Part shown: one piece after another, positions 10,205-19,543 of the stretch
Position numbering within the stretch: position 1 is the stretch's first letter
Layout: each line of letters begins with the position of its first letter
Assembly: GCF_003171515.1 (NCBI RefSeq)
Contig: NC_089397.1
Coordinates: 1,736,001-1,800,000, forward strand
Reading direction: 5' to 3'
Length of the DNA: 64,000 nucleotides
Origin: Pyrenophora tritici-repentis
Taxonomy: Eukaryota > Ascomycota > Dothideomycetes > Pleosporales > Pleosporaceae
Notes under the pieces: model-generated
What the model saw: the letters and a program-made list of their open reading frames with translations, nothing else
Told to the model about the DNA's origin: nothing
Database searches by the model: none
Made by a program: the position numbers and the translations under genes

Positions 10205-10439
10205 ATGGCAACGAGGGTAGCACAGGTAATACAAAAATATACGAGTAATGCAAAAGGTCAGGCTTTCACTGTACAAGAATATGTGCATGCACTTGACGGT
10301 AAGTATGAGCTGACTAGTGAGATTGAGTATCGTGGTTGCAGTATTACCGTATCCCGACGAAGTACCAAATCTTAACTGCAGGCCAGCTTCTATGCCTCAG
10401 GCTCGCTTTGACATTGACCCCGTGCATCCGAAAGCATAA
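10205..10439 (+). CDS. possible small two-exon ORF, unrecognised
   Basis: An ATG at 10205 opens 94 nt of coding sequence ending at a strong donor, GTAAGTATG (10299). A matching acceptor TTGCAG ends at 10341, giving a 43-nt intron with a CTGAC branch-like site. Joining 10205-10298 to 10342-10439 gives a 63-residue frame ending at TAA. The peptide has no recognisable domain. The intron signals argue for a real or recently real gene, but the frame is short and sits between a transposon and a pseudogene, so it may be chance or the remnant of a longer gene. Confidence 0.25.
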
Positions 10440-10687
10440 AACCTAGCAGCCTGCAGGTCTCTGCATCCAAAAAGATCATTTATGTTCCAAGCAAAGTTTT
10501 ACTGAAACCACTTTCGTAGTCTCGAAGGCGAGCTGCTGCCTACATCCACTAGTACTAACCATGATGTATTGGCAATCGCCTCGAGCCGATTAGCAGAATA
10601 GCTCAGTTGGTGTCCTGCGCAGAGCCTTTCCAGAAACTATAGTATGTTAACTATCTTTGACGTGTTTTTTAATTAAGTAGATTGGAC
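10440..10687. other. gene-free interval
   Basis: Short stretch with no recognisable gene or repeat, leading into the 2EXR pseudogene. Confidence 0.4.
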
Positions 10688-11448
10688 TTACGACGTGTCG
10701 TAATCAAGCCAATGACGATTTGTATGCTCGATCTTGACGTTGACCGGCCCAGACGCAGCTTCCTCGAGAACTGCTCGAAGATCATCTTCATATGCCTTCT
10801 TTACGTATTTGCATTGAAAGATGCGCACAACAATCTGTTTCAATCCAGGAAGAAGTCCAAAGAGACTGTGTGCAGTCTCTATAAAGAAGTGAACGCCATT
10901 TTCAAAAGACGGAGAAGCTAGTTCAATATGAGCCGAAGTAACCGCTTCGCATTGATAGGGCTTGAGAATCCTCGTCGCATGGTTCGTTTGCGGGTAGACA
11001 TAGAGAAAGAATCAATGGAAAGAGATGGTGTTGAGCAGGCTAGGAAGCATGGCAGCCTCTGCGTAGATTTGGCGACAGACTCTCAGAAGGGAGATACCAG
11101 CAGGCTGCTTTGGTGAAGGTGCTAGCTTGCGATGACGATCGCTGTCAGGGTTTTTCACCCGATAGACCATGCCTCCAAGAGCAAACTCCCAGATCCTGTT
11201 GCGGATCTCGGGCGGCAAGCGTAGTAGCGGCGACTGCTGATTGACCTTGACGCTGACGATATATTAGCTTTGACCTGACTGACACAGCAGACATGTACTC
11301 ACAGCTCCTTCTCACTACGCTTGGGCGTGACGTTGAACAAGCCGTTCTTGAACTTGTGGTATCCGCGTGCAGGGCGTTTGACGACTTTGTCCTTCGATCC
11401 TGCCTTGTTGGCGGCAGTAGCCTTACGGGGCACCATTCGGGGCACCAT
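10688..11448 (-). pseudogene. 2EXR-domain gene broken by a nonsense codon
   Basis: Minus-strand sequence shows a basic N-terminus from ATGs at 11448 or 11436, a likely intron with donor GTGAGTACA at 11302, and then a typical 2EXR start, LPPEIRNRIWEFALGG, followed by LLRVCRQIYAEAA. An in-frame TGA at 11012-11014 interrupts the frame right after this conserved part. The same frame stays open for another 107 codons to a TAA at 10688-10690, with plausible protein (GLLPGLKQIVVRIFQC). The phases on the two sides of the intron do not match with any AG I can find, a second sign of decay. A 12-bp tandem duplication (GGCACCATTCGG) doubles the first four codons. The family is large and of unknown function in fungi. 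Confidence 0.6.
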
Positions 11449-12299
11449 TCGGGGATGTCTGCAGCGGGTCGTAGCTGCCAACGAAGAGGTTGAAGTTGCA
11501 AGAGAGAGTGTTTGCGAGGTGGGGTAGCAGGTAAACACACCTGACTAGCGTGGGGCCGCGCACTGAGTGAGCGAGGGAGGAGCGGGGATGGTGAGCGGGG
11601 AACTGGTGACTACAGCAAACTGGAAATATAGCCGAGGTGGAGAGCAGTATTGTAATTATAAGGGGTATTGAACTTCATCATTAGAACTCCTGCTTCGCTC
11701 TGGGTGTGAGTCATCCACAAGAGTATATGAGTATAAGACCAGGATACACTCACGAACTTCGTACTCGAACAAGACTCGAATTCCATACTTCAACATTTAG
11801 AGGCTCATCTCCAAGCCTAAGCCACTGTTGATTCTCTGCTACCTGAACCCATGAACAATTGCCACTAAAGCATCCGTACCCTCACCAGAGAAACAACTGA
11901 CGGTGTTACTTGAACCATGGTCCCTAATGGACAAGTCAGTATTATGAAGTAAACGAGGCATTAGAAAATCATGTTCAGAAGGACAATATTCAGAGAGAAG
12001 ATTATTTAAATTCGTCACTGACAATGTCAGACGAGTCAGGAGCTCAGATCACAAGCAGTCTTTTACTCTCGTCTCAAGCCCAACACCGTCTCCGCCTAAG
12101 GATGACGATAACAATGTTTTCATCATTGGAAAAGTGGTAGCAAGGGACAGAAGGTGTACTTACAGCTCGAGGATGTTCATGTGCCACACATGCGCAGTGT
12201 TGCGATAGTGGCAAGAACTGACTACCACATGTCGGAGTTGTTGCAGACAGCATTACCAAGGAATACCGACAGCCAAGAAGCTGCTATCTCTTTTTCTGT
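11449..12299. other. gene-free interval
   Basis: About 850 nt between the 2EXR pseudogene and the DUF3807 gene. Short open frames exist on both strands but none has recognisable content, intron signals or repeat structure. Confidence 0.4.
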
Positions 12300-12970
12300 T
12301 CAGTAGTCCAGATCCAGAGTGTCGTCCTTTTGCACATCCGGCCCGTTAGCCTGGTGCCATGGATCCCATTCGTCGCTCTCGTCACTACTGTCGTCTACAT
12401 CTGCACCATTGCGACCACCCCTTCTTCGTGGGAGCCCTCTCTCCAGTCTTTTTTCTTTTCTCCTCTTCGCATATTTATCCCGTTTCCTCTTGGCCTTAGC
12501 TTTGCTTGTTGCGCTGGTAGTTGCCCATTGCTGTTTTGGCTTCTCAATAGCATCACTCTGGGCCGTGTCCACGTTCTCGGTCTTGTGCAAGGAGCAGTCG
12601 TTTGTGGCAGCAGACATTAACGCTGGAACCGTAGGTATGGAGTCAGCGTCGGATATTTCGCCGTCCTCTTTTCGTAGCTGCCGTTTGCGAAGGATGGCAT
12701 GAATTTCCGAGTGTCGGAACATGGCGATTTGTTCGTCGGTCAGCGTGCGCTTGGTGCCGTCGGAATAGTAGCCCAGCCCATCGTCCGCTTCGTCGTAGTA
12801 CTCTTCAGCTGCTTGAGCTTCAGGCTCCACGCCATACAGGACATGCTCAGGTGCCGGGGCGTGTGGGAAATGTTTCGCGTGGAAAGCGCGTAGGTCAGCC
12901 TAGGTAAGTCAGCAATTGATCGCGAACCCACTGAAGATGCACTTACGATAGTGACAGTGGGGATCTCCAT
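12300..12970 (-). CDS. DUF3807 family protein
   Basis: Exons 12947-12970 and 12300-12899 join across a 47-nt intron (donor GTAAGT, acceptor CTAG) into 207 residues. The first exon codes only MEIPTVTI; the second continues ADLRAFHAKHFPHAP. The N-terminal half contains YYSDGTKRTLTDEQIAMFRHSE and RKRQLRKEDGE, which I match to the fungal DUF3807 family. The C-terminal half is strongly basic (KAKAKRKRDKYAKRRKEKR) and then acidic, suggesting a nuclear or nucleolar protein. No biochemical function is established. It is divergent from the FAS1 gene, with about 240 nt between them. Confidence 0.8.
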
Positions 12971-13206
12971 GATTTAGTTTTCGAGTGGCGTGTAAGCTAC
13001 GCGCTCAAAAGCGCGGGGTTCACGTGGGCGAATACATGAGTGAGAAGAGAAAGTGATGGAACCCCGAGCTTAAAAGGCGCCTGACGATCATTCACGCGAT
13101 CACGGGGTCTTGGCTTCACCGCGGCATGACGTCTGTGCTGTCCAGCTCCAACGCCGCGCTCACCAACCCTTGCGACGACAACCTAATGCGCATCTCTTAA
13201 ACTACC

Positions 13207-14267
13207 ATGAAGCCCGGATCTGTCATCTCCTATCCCTTTGCTACCATTTCCCTGATTCTAGCCTGCACTGCGCAGTCTCGCCCCTTTGACAGCATCATCC
13301 AGTCGTTTCACATCCTCAGCGATCAGTCGCCGCTGCGAGACTACATCATGAGCAATCCAGAGGGACAAGTGTCTACTGGTGTCAGTGTATCCGACGTTAT
13401 CGGGAAGACACAGGAAATTGCCATCTTCAGTGGCCTCACAAGGGACATCGACACCGTCTCCGGACGGTTAGAAGACGCCGCACAGAACGTTACGGTGCTT
13501 GCGCCGGACAACAGCGTCATGCGCAGCCTGAAGAGGAAGCCTTGGGAAGACCCCGAAGACTACGACAACTTTGGCGCGAACGCATACGAGGGAAGCAGTG
13601 GACAAGATCGCGCGCGGAGCAACCTGGCGCGCTTCGTGCAGCGACACATTATACCAGAGAGTCCCTGGGAAGAGGGCAAGAAAATCAAGACACTTGCTGG
13701 CAACGAGATCTGGTGGGAGACCAAGGACGGCCAAAAGAAGGTAAGCTAATCCATGTTACCATGTCGCGCTGCCCAGGTGTTCTACTCCACCCTGCCCCAC
13801 CTTCTGATGTCGGCATCTTTCGCTTTTCGCCGGCACACTCACACACATATTCAAACTAAATTGCCAAACTCTCATCAATCAACCAATAAGGTGAGATGGC
13901 CGAGTTGGTTATGGCGCCAGGTTAAGGTTATCTTAACACATATTCCTGGTCACGAAAGTGGCGTGGGTGTAAGTAATTACAATTGAATTCATTAGTCTAG
14001 TTTACTAATATGTTTGTTCAGTCGAGTCCCACTCTCATCAGCATTCGTCTGGCTTTAGTCAGATACCCCAGGTTCTTTTTTTGCTTTTTTGCACTTGATT
14101 TAAATAGGACAGCGGTTTCTGTTTTTTTCTGGTCGTCTTTCTATTGCATAGATGGACTGTAAACTAACATTATTTTATAGATCCAGCCCGGCAACGTCGA
14201 AGTCAAGAGTATCGCGGACAAGGTCTCCAACGGCGAGGTCTGGGTACTCGGAGGCTCCTTAGCATAA
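13207..14267 (+). CDS. FAS1 (fasciclin) domain secretory protein
   Basis: Exon 1 is 13207-13740 and exon 2 is 14181-14267. They are joined across a 440-nt intron (donor GTAAGC, branch AACTAAC, acceptor TTATAG) into 206 residues. The N-terminus has a signal-peptide-like hydrophobic stretch (FATISLILACTAQS). A single FAS1 fold follows: residues 65-115 include IFSGLTRDIDTVSGRL and NVTVLAPDN, and the end of the domain (TLAGNEIWW, then IQPGNVEVKSIADKV and EVWVLGG) is completed by exon 2. Related fungal proteins such as yeast YLR001C are secretory-pathway proteins of unclear role. The intron is about eight times the local norm because it contains a tRNA-Leu gene on the same strand. Confidence 0.85.
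13890..14040 (+). tRNA. tRNA-Leu(AAG) with two introns, one spliceosomal-type in the T-loop
   Basis: All arms can be drawn. Acceptor 13890-13896 pairs with 14033-14039 and is followed by discriminator A (14040). The D-stem is GCC/GGC. The anticodon stem is CCAGG (13917-13921) with CCTGG (13945-13949). A class II variable arm CAC-GAAA-GTG is present. The T-stem is GTGGG (13963-13967) with CCCAC (14028-14032). The anticodon AAG is at 13924-13926. A normal 16-nt tRNA intron (13928-13943) follows position 37 and carries CTTAA, able to pair with TTAAG. A second insert, 13969-14021, interrupts the T-loop between positions 54 and 55. It starts GTAAGT, has TACTAAT, and ends TTCAG; its exact removal restores TTCGAGT. 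A T7 run at 14076-14082 is a suitable Pol III terminator. Box A is intact and box B is split, so expression is uncertain. Confidence 0.85.
13969..14021 (+). other. spliceosomal-type intron inside a tRNA gene
   Basis: This 53-nt AT-rich insert has the donor GTAAGT, the branch sequence TTTACTAAT about 12 nt before the end, and the acceptor TTCAG. Its size and signals match the mRNA introns of neighbouring genes (44-60 nt). It lies at the centre of the T-loop and divides box B into GGT and TCGAGTCC. The tRNA splicing endonuclease is not expected to recognise this position. Confidence 0.8.
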
Positions 14268-14815
14268 ATAAATCGCAAGGCGGAAGTCTCATAGATGCTT
14301 GGCTACGAAGATGACTAGGTGAAATTACTTATTTTAATACTCTTGGGATTTTGCAGAGTGCATACTACTCGACTCTTTCCACAAATTATGTGCTCACACA
14401 TATGGGCATGTAGGCTACGAGCATAGACGGAAGAAACTTGGATAGCACAGAGTGAGCAATCTACTTCGCGTCCGGCATAGGTAGCCAGGCGCAATACCAA
14501 GGCCGATGAGAGTGGGAATTATATAAGAATACATACACATAATGCCTACACCTCACTTACCTACTCTAATATACTTGCTAATGATTTATCCCAAAGGATA
14601 CAACAGTACTCATGAACATGCTTTGGAGACCTCTAGCATCCTCATAGTCATACGCACCGCGATATCAAAGGATGACCCTGGAGAAGACATAATCCAATCA
14701 GTTCTCGCACGACATACCGGTGTCGACATGAATGCATCTTAGTCCCGGGTAATATTTTGAATCAAATTGTTGCTCTTATCTTAAACCTAGAACGCATACT
14801 TCCAAACCATCACAC
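14268..14815. other. convergent intergenic region
   Basis: Region between the 3' ends of the FAS1 and NAXD genes. It should contain both 3' UTRs. No gene or repeat is visible. Confidence 0.5.
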
Positions 14816-15896
14816 TCACAACTTAGGTGTCTCCTCCCTCTCCCCAATAATGTTCAAAAACGCAGTGTGCACGTGCTCAGTCAAGTCGCTAGCTTGCAGT
14901 GACCGACCCTTCTCCTTGAACGCCAACTTGGAGCACTCCCTCGTAATGCACGATCCACCAAACGCCGCAAGAGCAAGTGTCTCGCTCCTCGACATCTCGG
15001 TCCCAATATCCCAAATCTTGTCATGGTATGCCTTCCTGTATGCCAACAGGGTTGCCAGACTGCCCGTCAGTGTGTCACCCTGACCACCCGAGCGCTTCAA
15101 ACCGCCCTCGCCTTCCGAGACGAGCGTATGTGCGCCATTGGAAATGTAATCCTTGGAGCCCTTCTGTATAATTGTAACGCCACCGAATGCCTTGGAGAGC
15201 TTAGCGCAGAGTTCTGATGGATCGCCCTCGTTGACGTCGACGCCCTTTGCCTTTGCCAGTCTTCCGAACTCGACGACGTTGGGAGTGAGAATGCACTCTG
15301 TGCAGCCGTCCACAAGCTCTGGTCTCGTCTGCGCAAGGTAGAGACCGTCCGCATCCAGCACGAACGGAATACCTTGTTTCCTCGCCTCCTCAATCACCCT
15401 TGCGCACGTATCTTGCATGAGCTCGTCACGACCGAGACCAGGACCGATAACGACGACGTGTAGACGCGATAGCATACCGACAACTTCCGAGCTGACACTC
15501 TCGGCGCTCTCAGACTGGGCAAGGTTTTTGGACTGGCGCATATAGGGATGCACCATGAGGTTGGGCGAGTAGGTCTTGATGACGGCACCAGCACCGGGTT
15601 CGCATATTACGTGCGACTATGGATTTGTAAGTACAATGATTGGATTTGAGAAAGATCCATGTTCGTACCATGTCGGCGCCTAGTTTCGCGGAGGCCATGG
15701 CAGAGAAGTAGGGCGCACCAGTGTAGTCTTCACTACCACCAATGACTGCCACACGACCCAATTGACCTGCATGAGCTCGTTAGACAGTACCGATGCCGCG
15801 AATTGTGCGATTCTTACCTTTGTGGAAGCTCTCTAGCATGGGCGGTACCATGTTGTATACCTTCTTGAGGAGATCTTTCCTAGTTGCGCTGGCCAT
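14816..15896 (-). CDS. NAXD: ATP-dependent NAD(P)H-hydrate dehydratase
   Basis: Three exons (15818-15896, 15669-15766, 14816-15616) with introns of 51 and 52 nt give 325 residues. The protein belongs to the ribokinase-like CARKD/YjeF C-terminal family, which dehydrates (S)-NADHX and NADPHX back to NAD(P)H using a nucleotide triphosphate. Visible family blocks are [19 protein letters not shown] near residue 32, [12 protein letters not shown] near 110, LDADGL near 145, [12 protein letters not shown] near 170, and [14 protein letters not shown] near 240, which holds the phosphate-binding GGQGD loop and catalytic Asp. No clear targeting peptide is present. The enzyme repairs damaged cofactor with NAXE, whose gene is not in this window. 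Confidence 0.92.
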
Positions 15897-16513
15897 CTTG
15901 ATTGACTTTTGGGATGTTTGTTGGTGTGTTTAGGGGAGTAACTGAGAAGTGAGATTGAAAAGTTATCAATCGTTGAATGTTGTTGCGAGCTTTCCAGATC
16001 GATGGTTTTGTTATGGAGCAAGAGTACGTCATAATGATAGCGGGGCAGACTCTACGCGACGCGCTACAGCTCGCAATGATGCAGACGGGACAGACCGCGG
16101 AGAAGGAGGGCGATGAAGATAGCGACAAGGAAACTAATGTACATACGCGTGAATACGTTGACTTCACAATCCGAGAAGTGATGGAATCCTTGCACATCAT
16201 TTTTGTGTAGTTTCCATTGCTAAGACAGTCTTTTACTCCTGGAAGTCCATCTCCCGAACTTCCTCATAGTCTCCTCATCGAGCTTCACTAATCATACTCG
16301 TTCAGCAATATATGTACAAAGATGGCAGATCCACTCGTAGATAGAGTGCACGCATGAAAACCAAGAAATACCCATCCGCGCTTCCTCCAGGCCCGATCAG
16401 CCTAAACGGCGAAAGCCATTACCACTACAGCAAAGTCACCATACCGTTGTGACCGACAGCAGAGAGCGATAGAAACACTCGCTCTCTCAGATGCTCACCA
16501 TGTTGGTGACGGC
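15897..16513. other. intergenic region with one doubtful small ORF
   Basis: Upstream of NAXD and downstream of the PWWP gene. A 77-codon frame at 15977-16210 on the plus strand (starting MLLRAFQIDGF) opens within the NAXD promoter. It is acidic in the middle and matches nothing I know, so I give it little weight. Confidence 0.4.
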
Positions 16514-18509
16514 TTAAGCCTTGGCGGCATCAGCAGTCGCAGCGTCCGTCTCAGTCTCAGCAGCAGCCTTGTCGCCACCCTCAACGCTAGCCTCAGCCTC
16601 AGCTTGGGCTGCGGGTGCATCTTTGATGACCTCCTTGTCTGCTTCTGACATGGCAACGTCGCCGTCCGCATCGGCCTTCTTCTCAACAACGGCTTCGGTA
16701 GTGGCATCTTCCATCTTGGTGTCCTCTACAGTCTTCTCGGTAGGTGGTACGTCCTCTTTGGCAGATTCAGACTTTTCGCGATCGTCCTCCTTCACACCAT
16801 TGGTGCCAGCGGGTTCAGCTTCGTTGGCCAGAGCGTTGCTCCATTTGCCGAGGAGCTCACCACAGCGCTTCTTGAATTCAAAGTCCTCCTCCTTGGGGAT
16901 GGAATCTAGCTTCATAATCGCCTTGAGGACCTTGTGAACTTTGGTCTTCTTGATCACTTCGCCCTCCAGATCATCGTGGGCCTCGAGCTGCTTTAGATAT
17001 TCAGACATGTTGGTCATGTCCTCGTCCTTGGGTGCCTGGTCGCGCGAGAGGAAGCCCTTTTGCAAACGGTGTCGGAGATAGAGGACTTGCTTTTCTCGCT
17101 TTTGAAGCCGCTCCTCTTCGGTCATCGGTGGTTCTTCTGGTACAGCAGCCTCAGCTTCTTCGCTGGCCTTCTTCTTCGACTTTGGCTCCTTTTTGAGTTT
17201 CGCGGCACTTGCCTCCTTGGGCGTCTTCGTCGTTAGCTTGAGCTTAGTCTTGGGAGTCTTTGCACGCTATCGAGGGTCAGCATTCATAATTAAAATGAGG
17301 AGTTTGACACGCACCTTGTCGTTCTCGTCCTCGGTCTCGTCAGTCTTCTTGCGCTTCTTTGTGGCCTTCTTCTTAGTGGATGGGGCAGCGCCGTCAGCAT
17401 CCTCCATCTCAACATCCTCCGATTCGTCTACGGCGGTGCTCTTGCGCTTGGCCGACTTCTCGGCCTTCTCTTTCTTCTGCGCCTCCTTTTGCTCACGCTG
17501 CTCAATGTCCTCCGCCATCGCAGACTCATGCGCACTAAGCATCTCCTTGAACCAGGATAGCTCGTGGCCTTCAGCAGCGATCTGATATGCCTCCCAAAGG
17601 GCCTTGTTCTTCTTCGTCTGGTTGCCGGATTCGACATCCTTCTTGACTTCATCAAGGTCGAAGGGGAGCAGGTCGGTGTTCACTTGCCATGCACTGTGCG
17701 ATGTATTTAGCAAATTAGAGTCATGCATGACGGAGCACATATTACCTACAATTCGTTTGTGCCCAAGAACATTATGGGATACCGTCGGTCTTTGGCGTTC
17801 TTGCCGCCCTCGAGGAAGTCTTCTCGGTATGTGCCATCGATGCGCCTAGCACTGACAGGCCGCTTACTGAGGAGTGATTCAGGGAGCATCTCTTCGTCGC
17901 AAACAATCACCGGCCATGGCTGGTAGCCACGCATAGCGACCATGTGCATGTCACCAGGTGACACATTCAGGCGAAGCTCGACTGGCTTCTTTCCCTTCTT
18001 GGCTGGTGTCTTCTTTTTGTGTTCTGGAACGCCAGCGCCCGACTTGCGCTTGCCGTTGGTAGCCTTCTTGGGCGCTGGGGTACCGTTTGTGGCCGGCGCG
18101 TCGGAGGCAGGTGCGGCTTCTGGGAATAAGAGTCAGTATTTTGGCGTGATGAACAGCAGATGCACATGGAGACTGAAGCTCGAAAAATTATCAAGGTGCA
18201 CTTACCTGCATCATCACTGGCTGCAGACTTCTCTGCCTGCGCGTCAGCAGTGGCATCATCTTTCACAGCGCCGCCCTCTGATGCAGCCTTGTCTACGGGA
18301 TCTGATTGAGGATCGCGTTAGTTACCTCCAGGGCAGTTTGCAAAGATTGATTGCTTACCTTCAGCGACGTCCGAGGTGGCTGCGCCGCTCTCCTCGGCTG
18401 GCTTAGCCTCTGCGGCGGCGGGCTCTTCCACAGTATCTGTAGAACGCGTCGCCTCCTCAGTCGTGTTGGTGACATCCACCGACGCGGGTGGGTTTGCCTC
18501 CTCTGCCAT
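16514..18509 (-). CDS. PWWP domain chromatin protein, Pdp3-like
   Basis: Five exons (18359-18509, 18206-18301, 17750-18119, 17315-17693, 16514-17266) give 582 residues. The start is the ATG at 18509. After an acidic Ala/Glu-rich N-terminus comes a PWWP domain at about 133-230: VSPGDMHMVAMRGYQPWPVI supplies the PWWP-type aromatic cage motif (QPWP) and FLGTNE-F-AW completes it across intron 3. A Lys-rich linker follows. At about 394-475 comes a helical bundle resembling the TFIIS N-terminal/LEDGF-type domain (VLYLRHRLQKGFL to FKKRCGELLGKW), then an acidic Ala-rich tail. PWWP domains bind methylated histone H3 tails. The layout resembles fungal Pdp3, a subunit of a NuA3-type acetyltransferase; that assignment is inferred from domain order. 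Confidence 0.85.
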
Positions 18510-19070
18510 TGTGCGAGTTGTGCTCACGCTTGTACGATGTCGTGTCGACGCGTAAGGGATGCGCAGGGTCGCGAAATACTCTGACGATATGTCGAGCGCG
18601 ATTTTGGTACCGCGAGGTTGATGGTCGACGGGGTAAGTTGATGGTGCGCGGTGGGTGAGGTGGTTGGGGTCGTATTGTGGTGGAGTGGGGAGGGCGAGAG
18701 AGAAGAGATCGGAGACGCAACTCTTGAACTTTCCAGCGACGCCAGGCGCAGCACGTGACGTCGTTTACCCTGCCCGTGACAGACGCGCTATTGCTCCGGA
18801 AAAAGTTGGAGGGGTATCACGGCCGTGCCGCGAGGTAGCGATGGAGTTTTGGCGATGTTGCAGCGTGTGGGCGGTGTATTTTGTTTGCTGTTCCTATTAT
18901 CGCTGCCTTCCAAGGTTTGGCGCGATGCGATGACTTTGGGTCCGTGCTGGAGTACAGAGCAGCCGCGCCTTCGGCCAGGCAACCCGCAGACTTGTCCCTA
19001 GCGAACAAAGCTTGGGGATGACGCCAACGTGTCGATTCTCCTCTGGTGTCGCAGCTTTATTGATTGCGTC
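18510..19070. other. intergenic region
   Basis: Contains the promoter of the PWWP gene (adjacent to 18509) and no recognisable gene. Short frames on both strands look like chance. Confidence 0.45.
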
Positions 19071-19543
19071 TCAGCTGCTTTGATAAGCCTTGTGGAATGG
19101 TGGGTTGACTTGAGCTGGCAAACCACCAATGACGAGCTGGATGAAGCCCTTGAGGTAAGAGCGCTCGTTGTTGACAAATCGATACTCTTCGAAAGGACCT
19201 GTCCCAGCTCTTCCGTGTCTTGCGCAGTCTGTATAATTACAGTTAGCTGATGGGATTGTTCCTATGATGATGGGGAAATGTCGAACGGTTAAGTTGGTGG
19301 CGATGTAGGAACGCTGAGCTGCGGGGTCTCGGGCATTCTCAGGGTAGGCTTGTCAGGGATTCTTTGTATTTCGGCTACTATCGAAGCATCGTCAGCTCAG
19401 TTACGGTCTATTTCGACGGACGCAAGAAGATACTCACTGTACTCTAACTTGTTCCACTCATCGCATTCATACAATTCCCCTGGATCAGAGCTGCCGACCC
19501 TCGCTGCTATTTTGTCGTGCACACCACGAACATCATCTCTCAT
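19071..19543 (-). CDS. hypothetical two-exon gene, possibly the tail of a decayed longer gene
   Basis: Exons 19438-19543 and 19071-19348 join across an 89-nt intron (donor GTGAGT, acceptor ACAAG) to a continuous 127-residue frame, starting at an internal ATG and ending SS-stop at 19071. The peptide is well mixed, with LYECDEWNKLEY, RSYIATNLTVRHFP and YLKGFIQLVIGGLPAQ, and looks like real protein. Coding-like minus-strand sequence continues upstream to about 19790 (for example VSIIGADWAMIKEP), but its frame hits a stop and does not connect. I therefore suspect a 5'-truncated or degenerate gene. I do not recognise the family and suggest no function. Confidence 0.4.
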
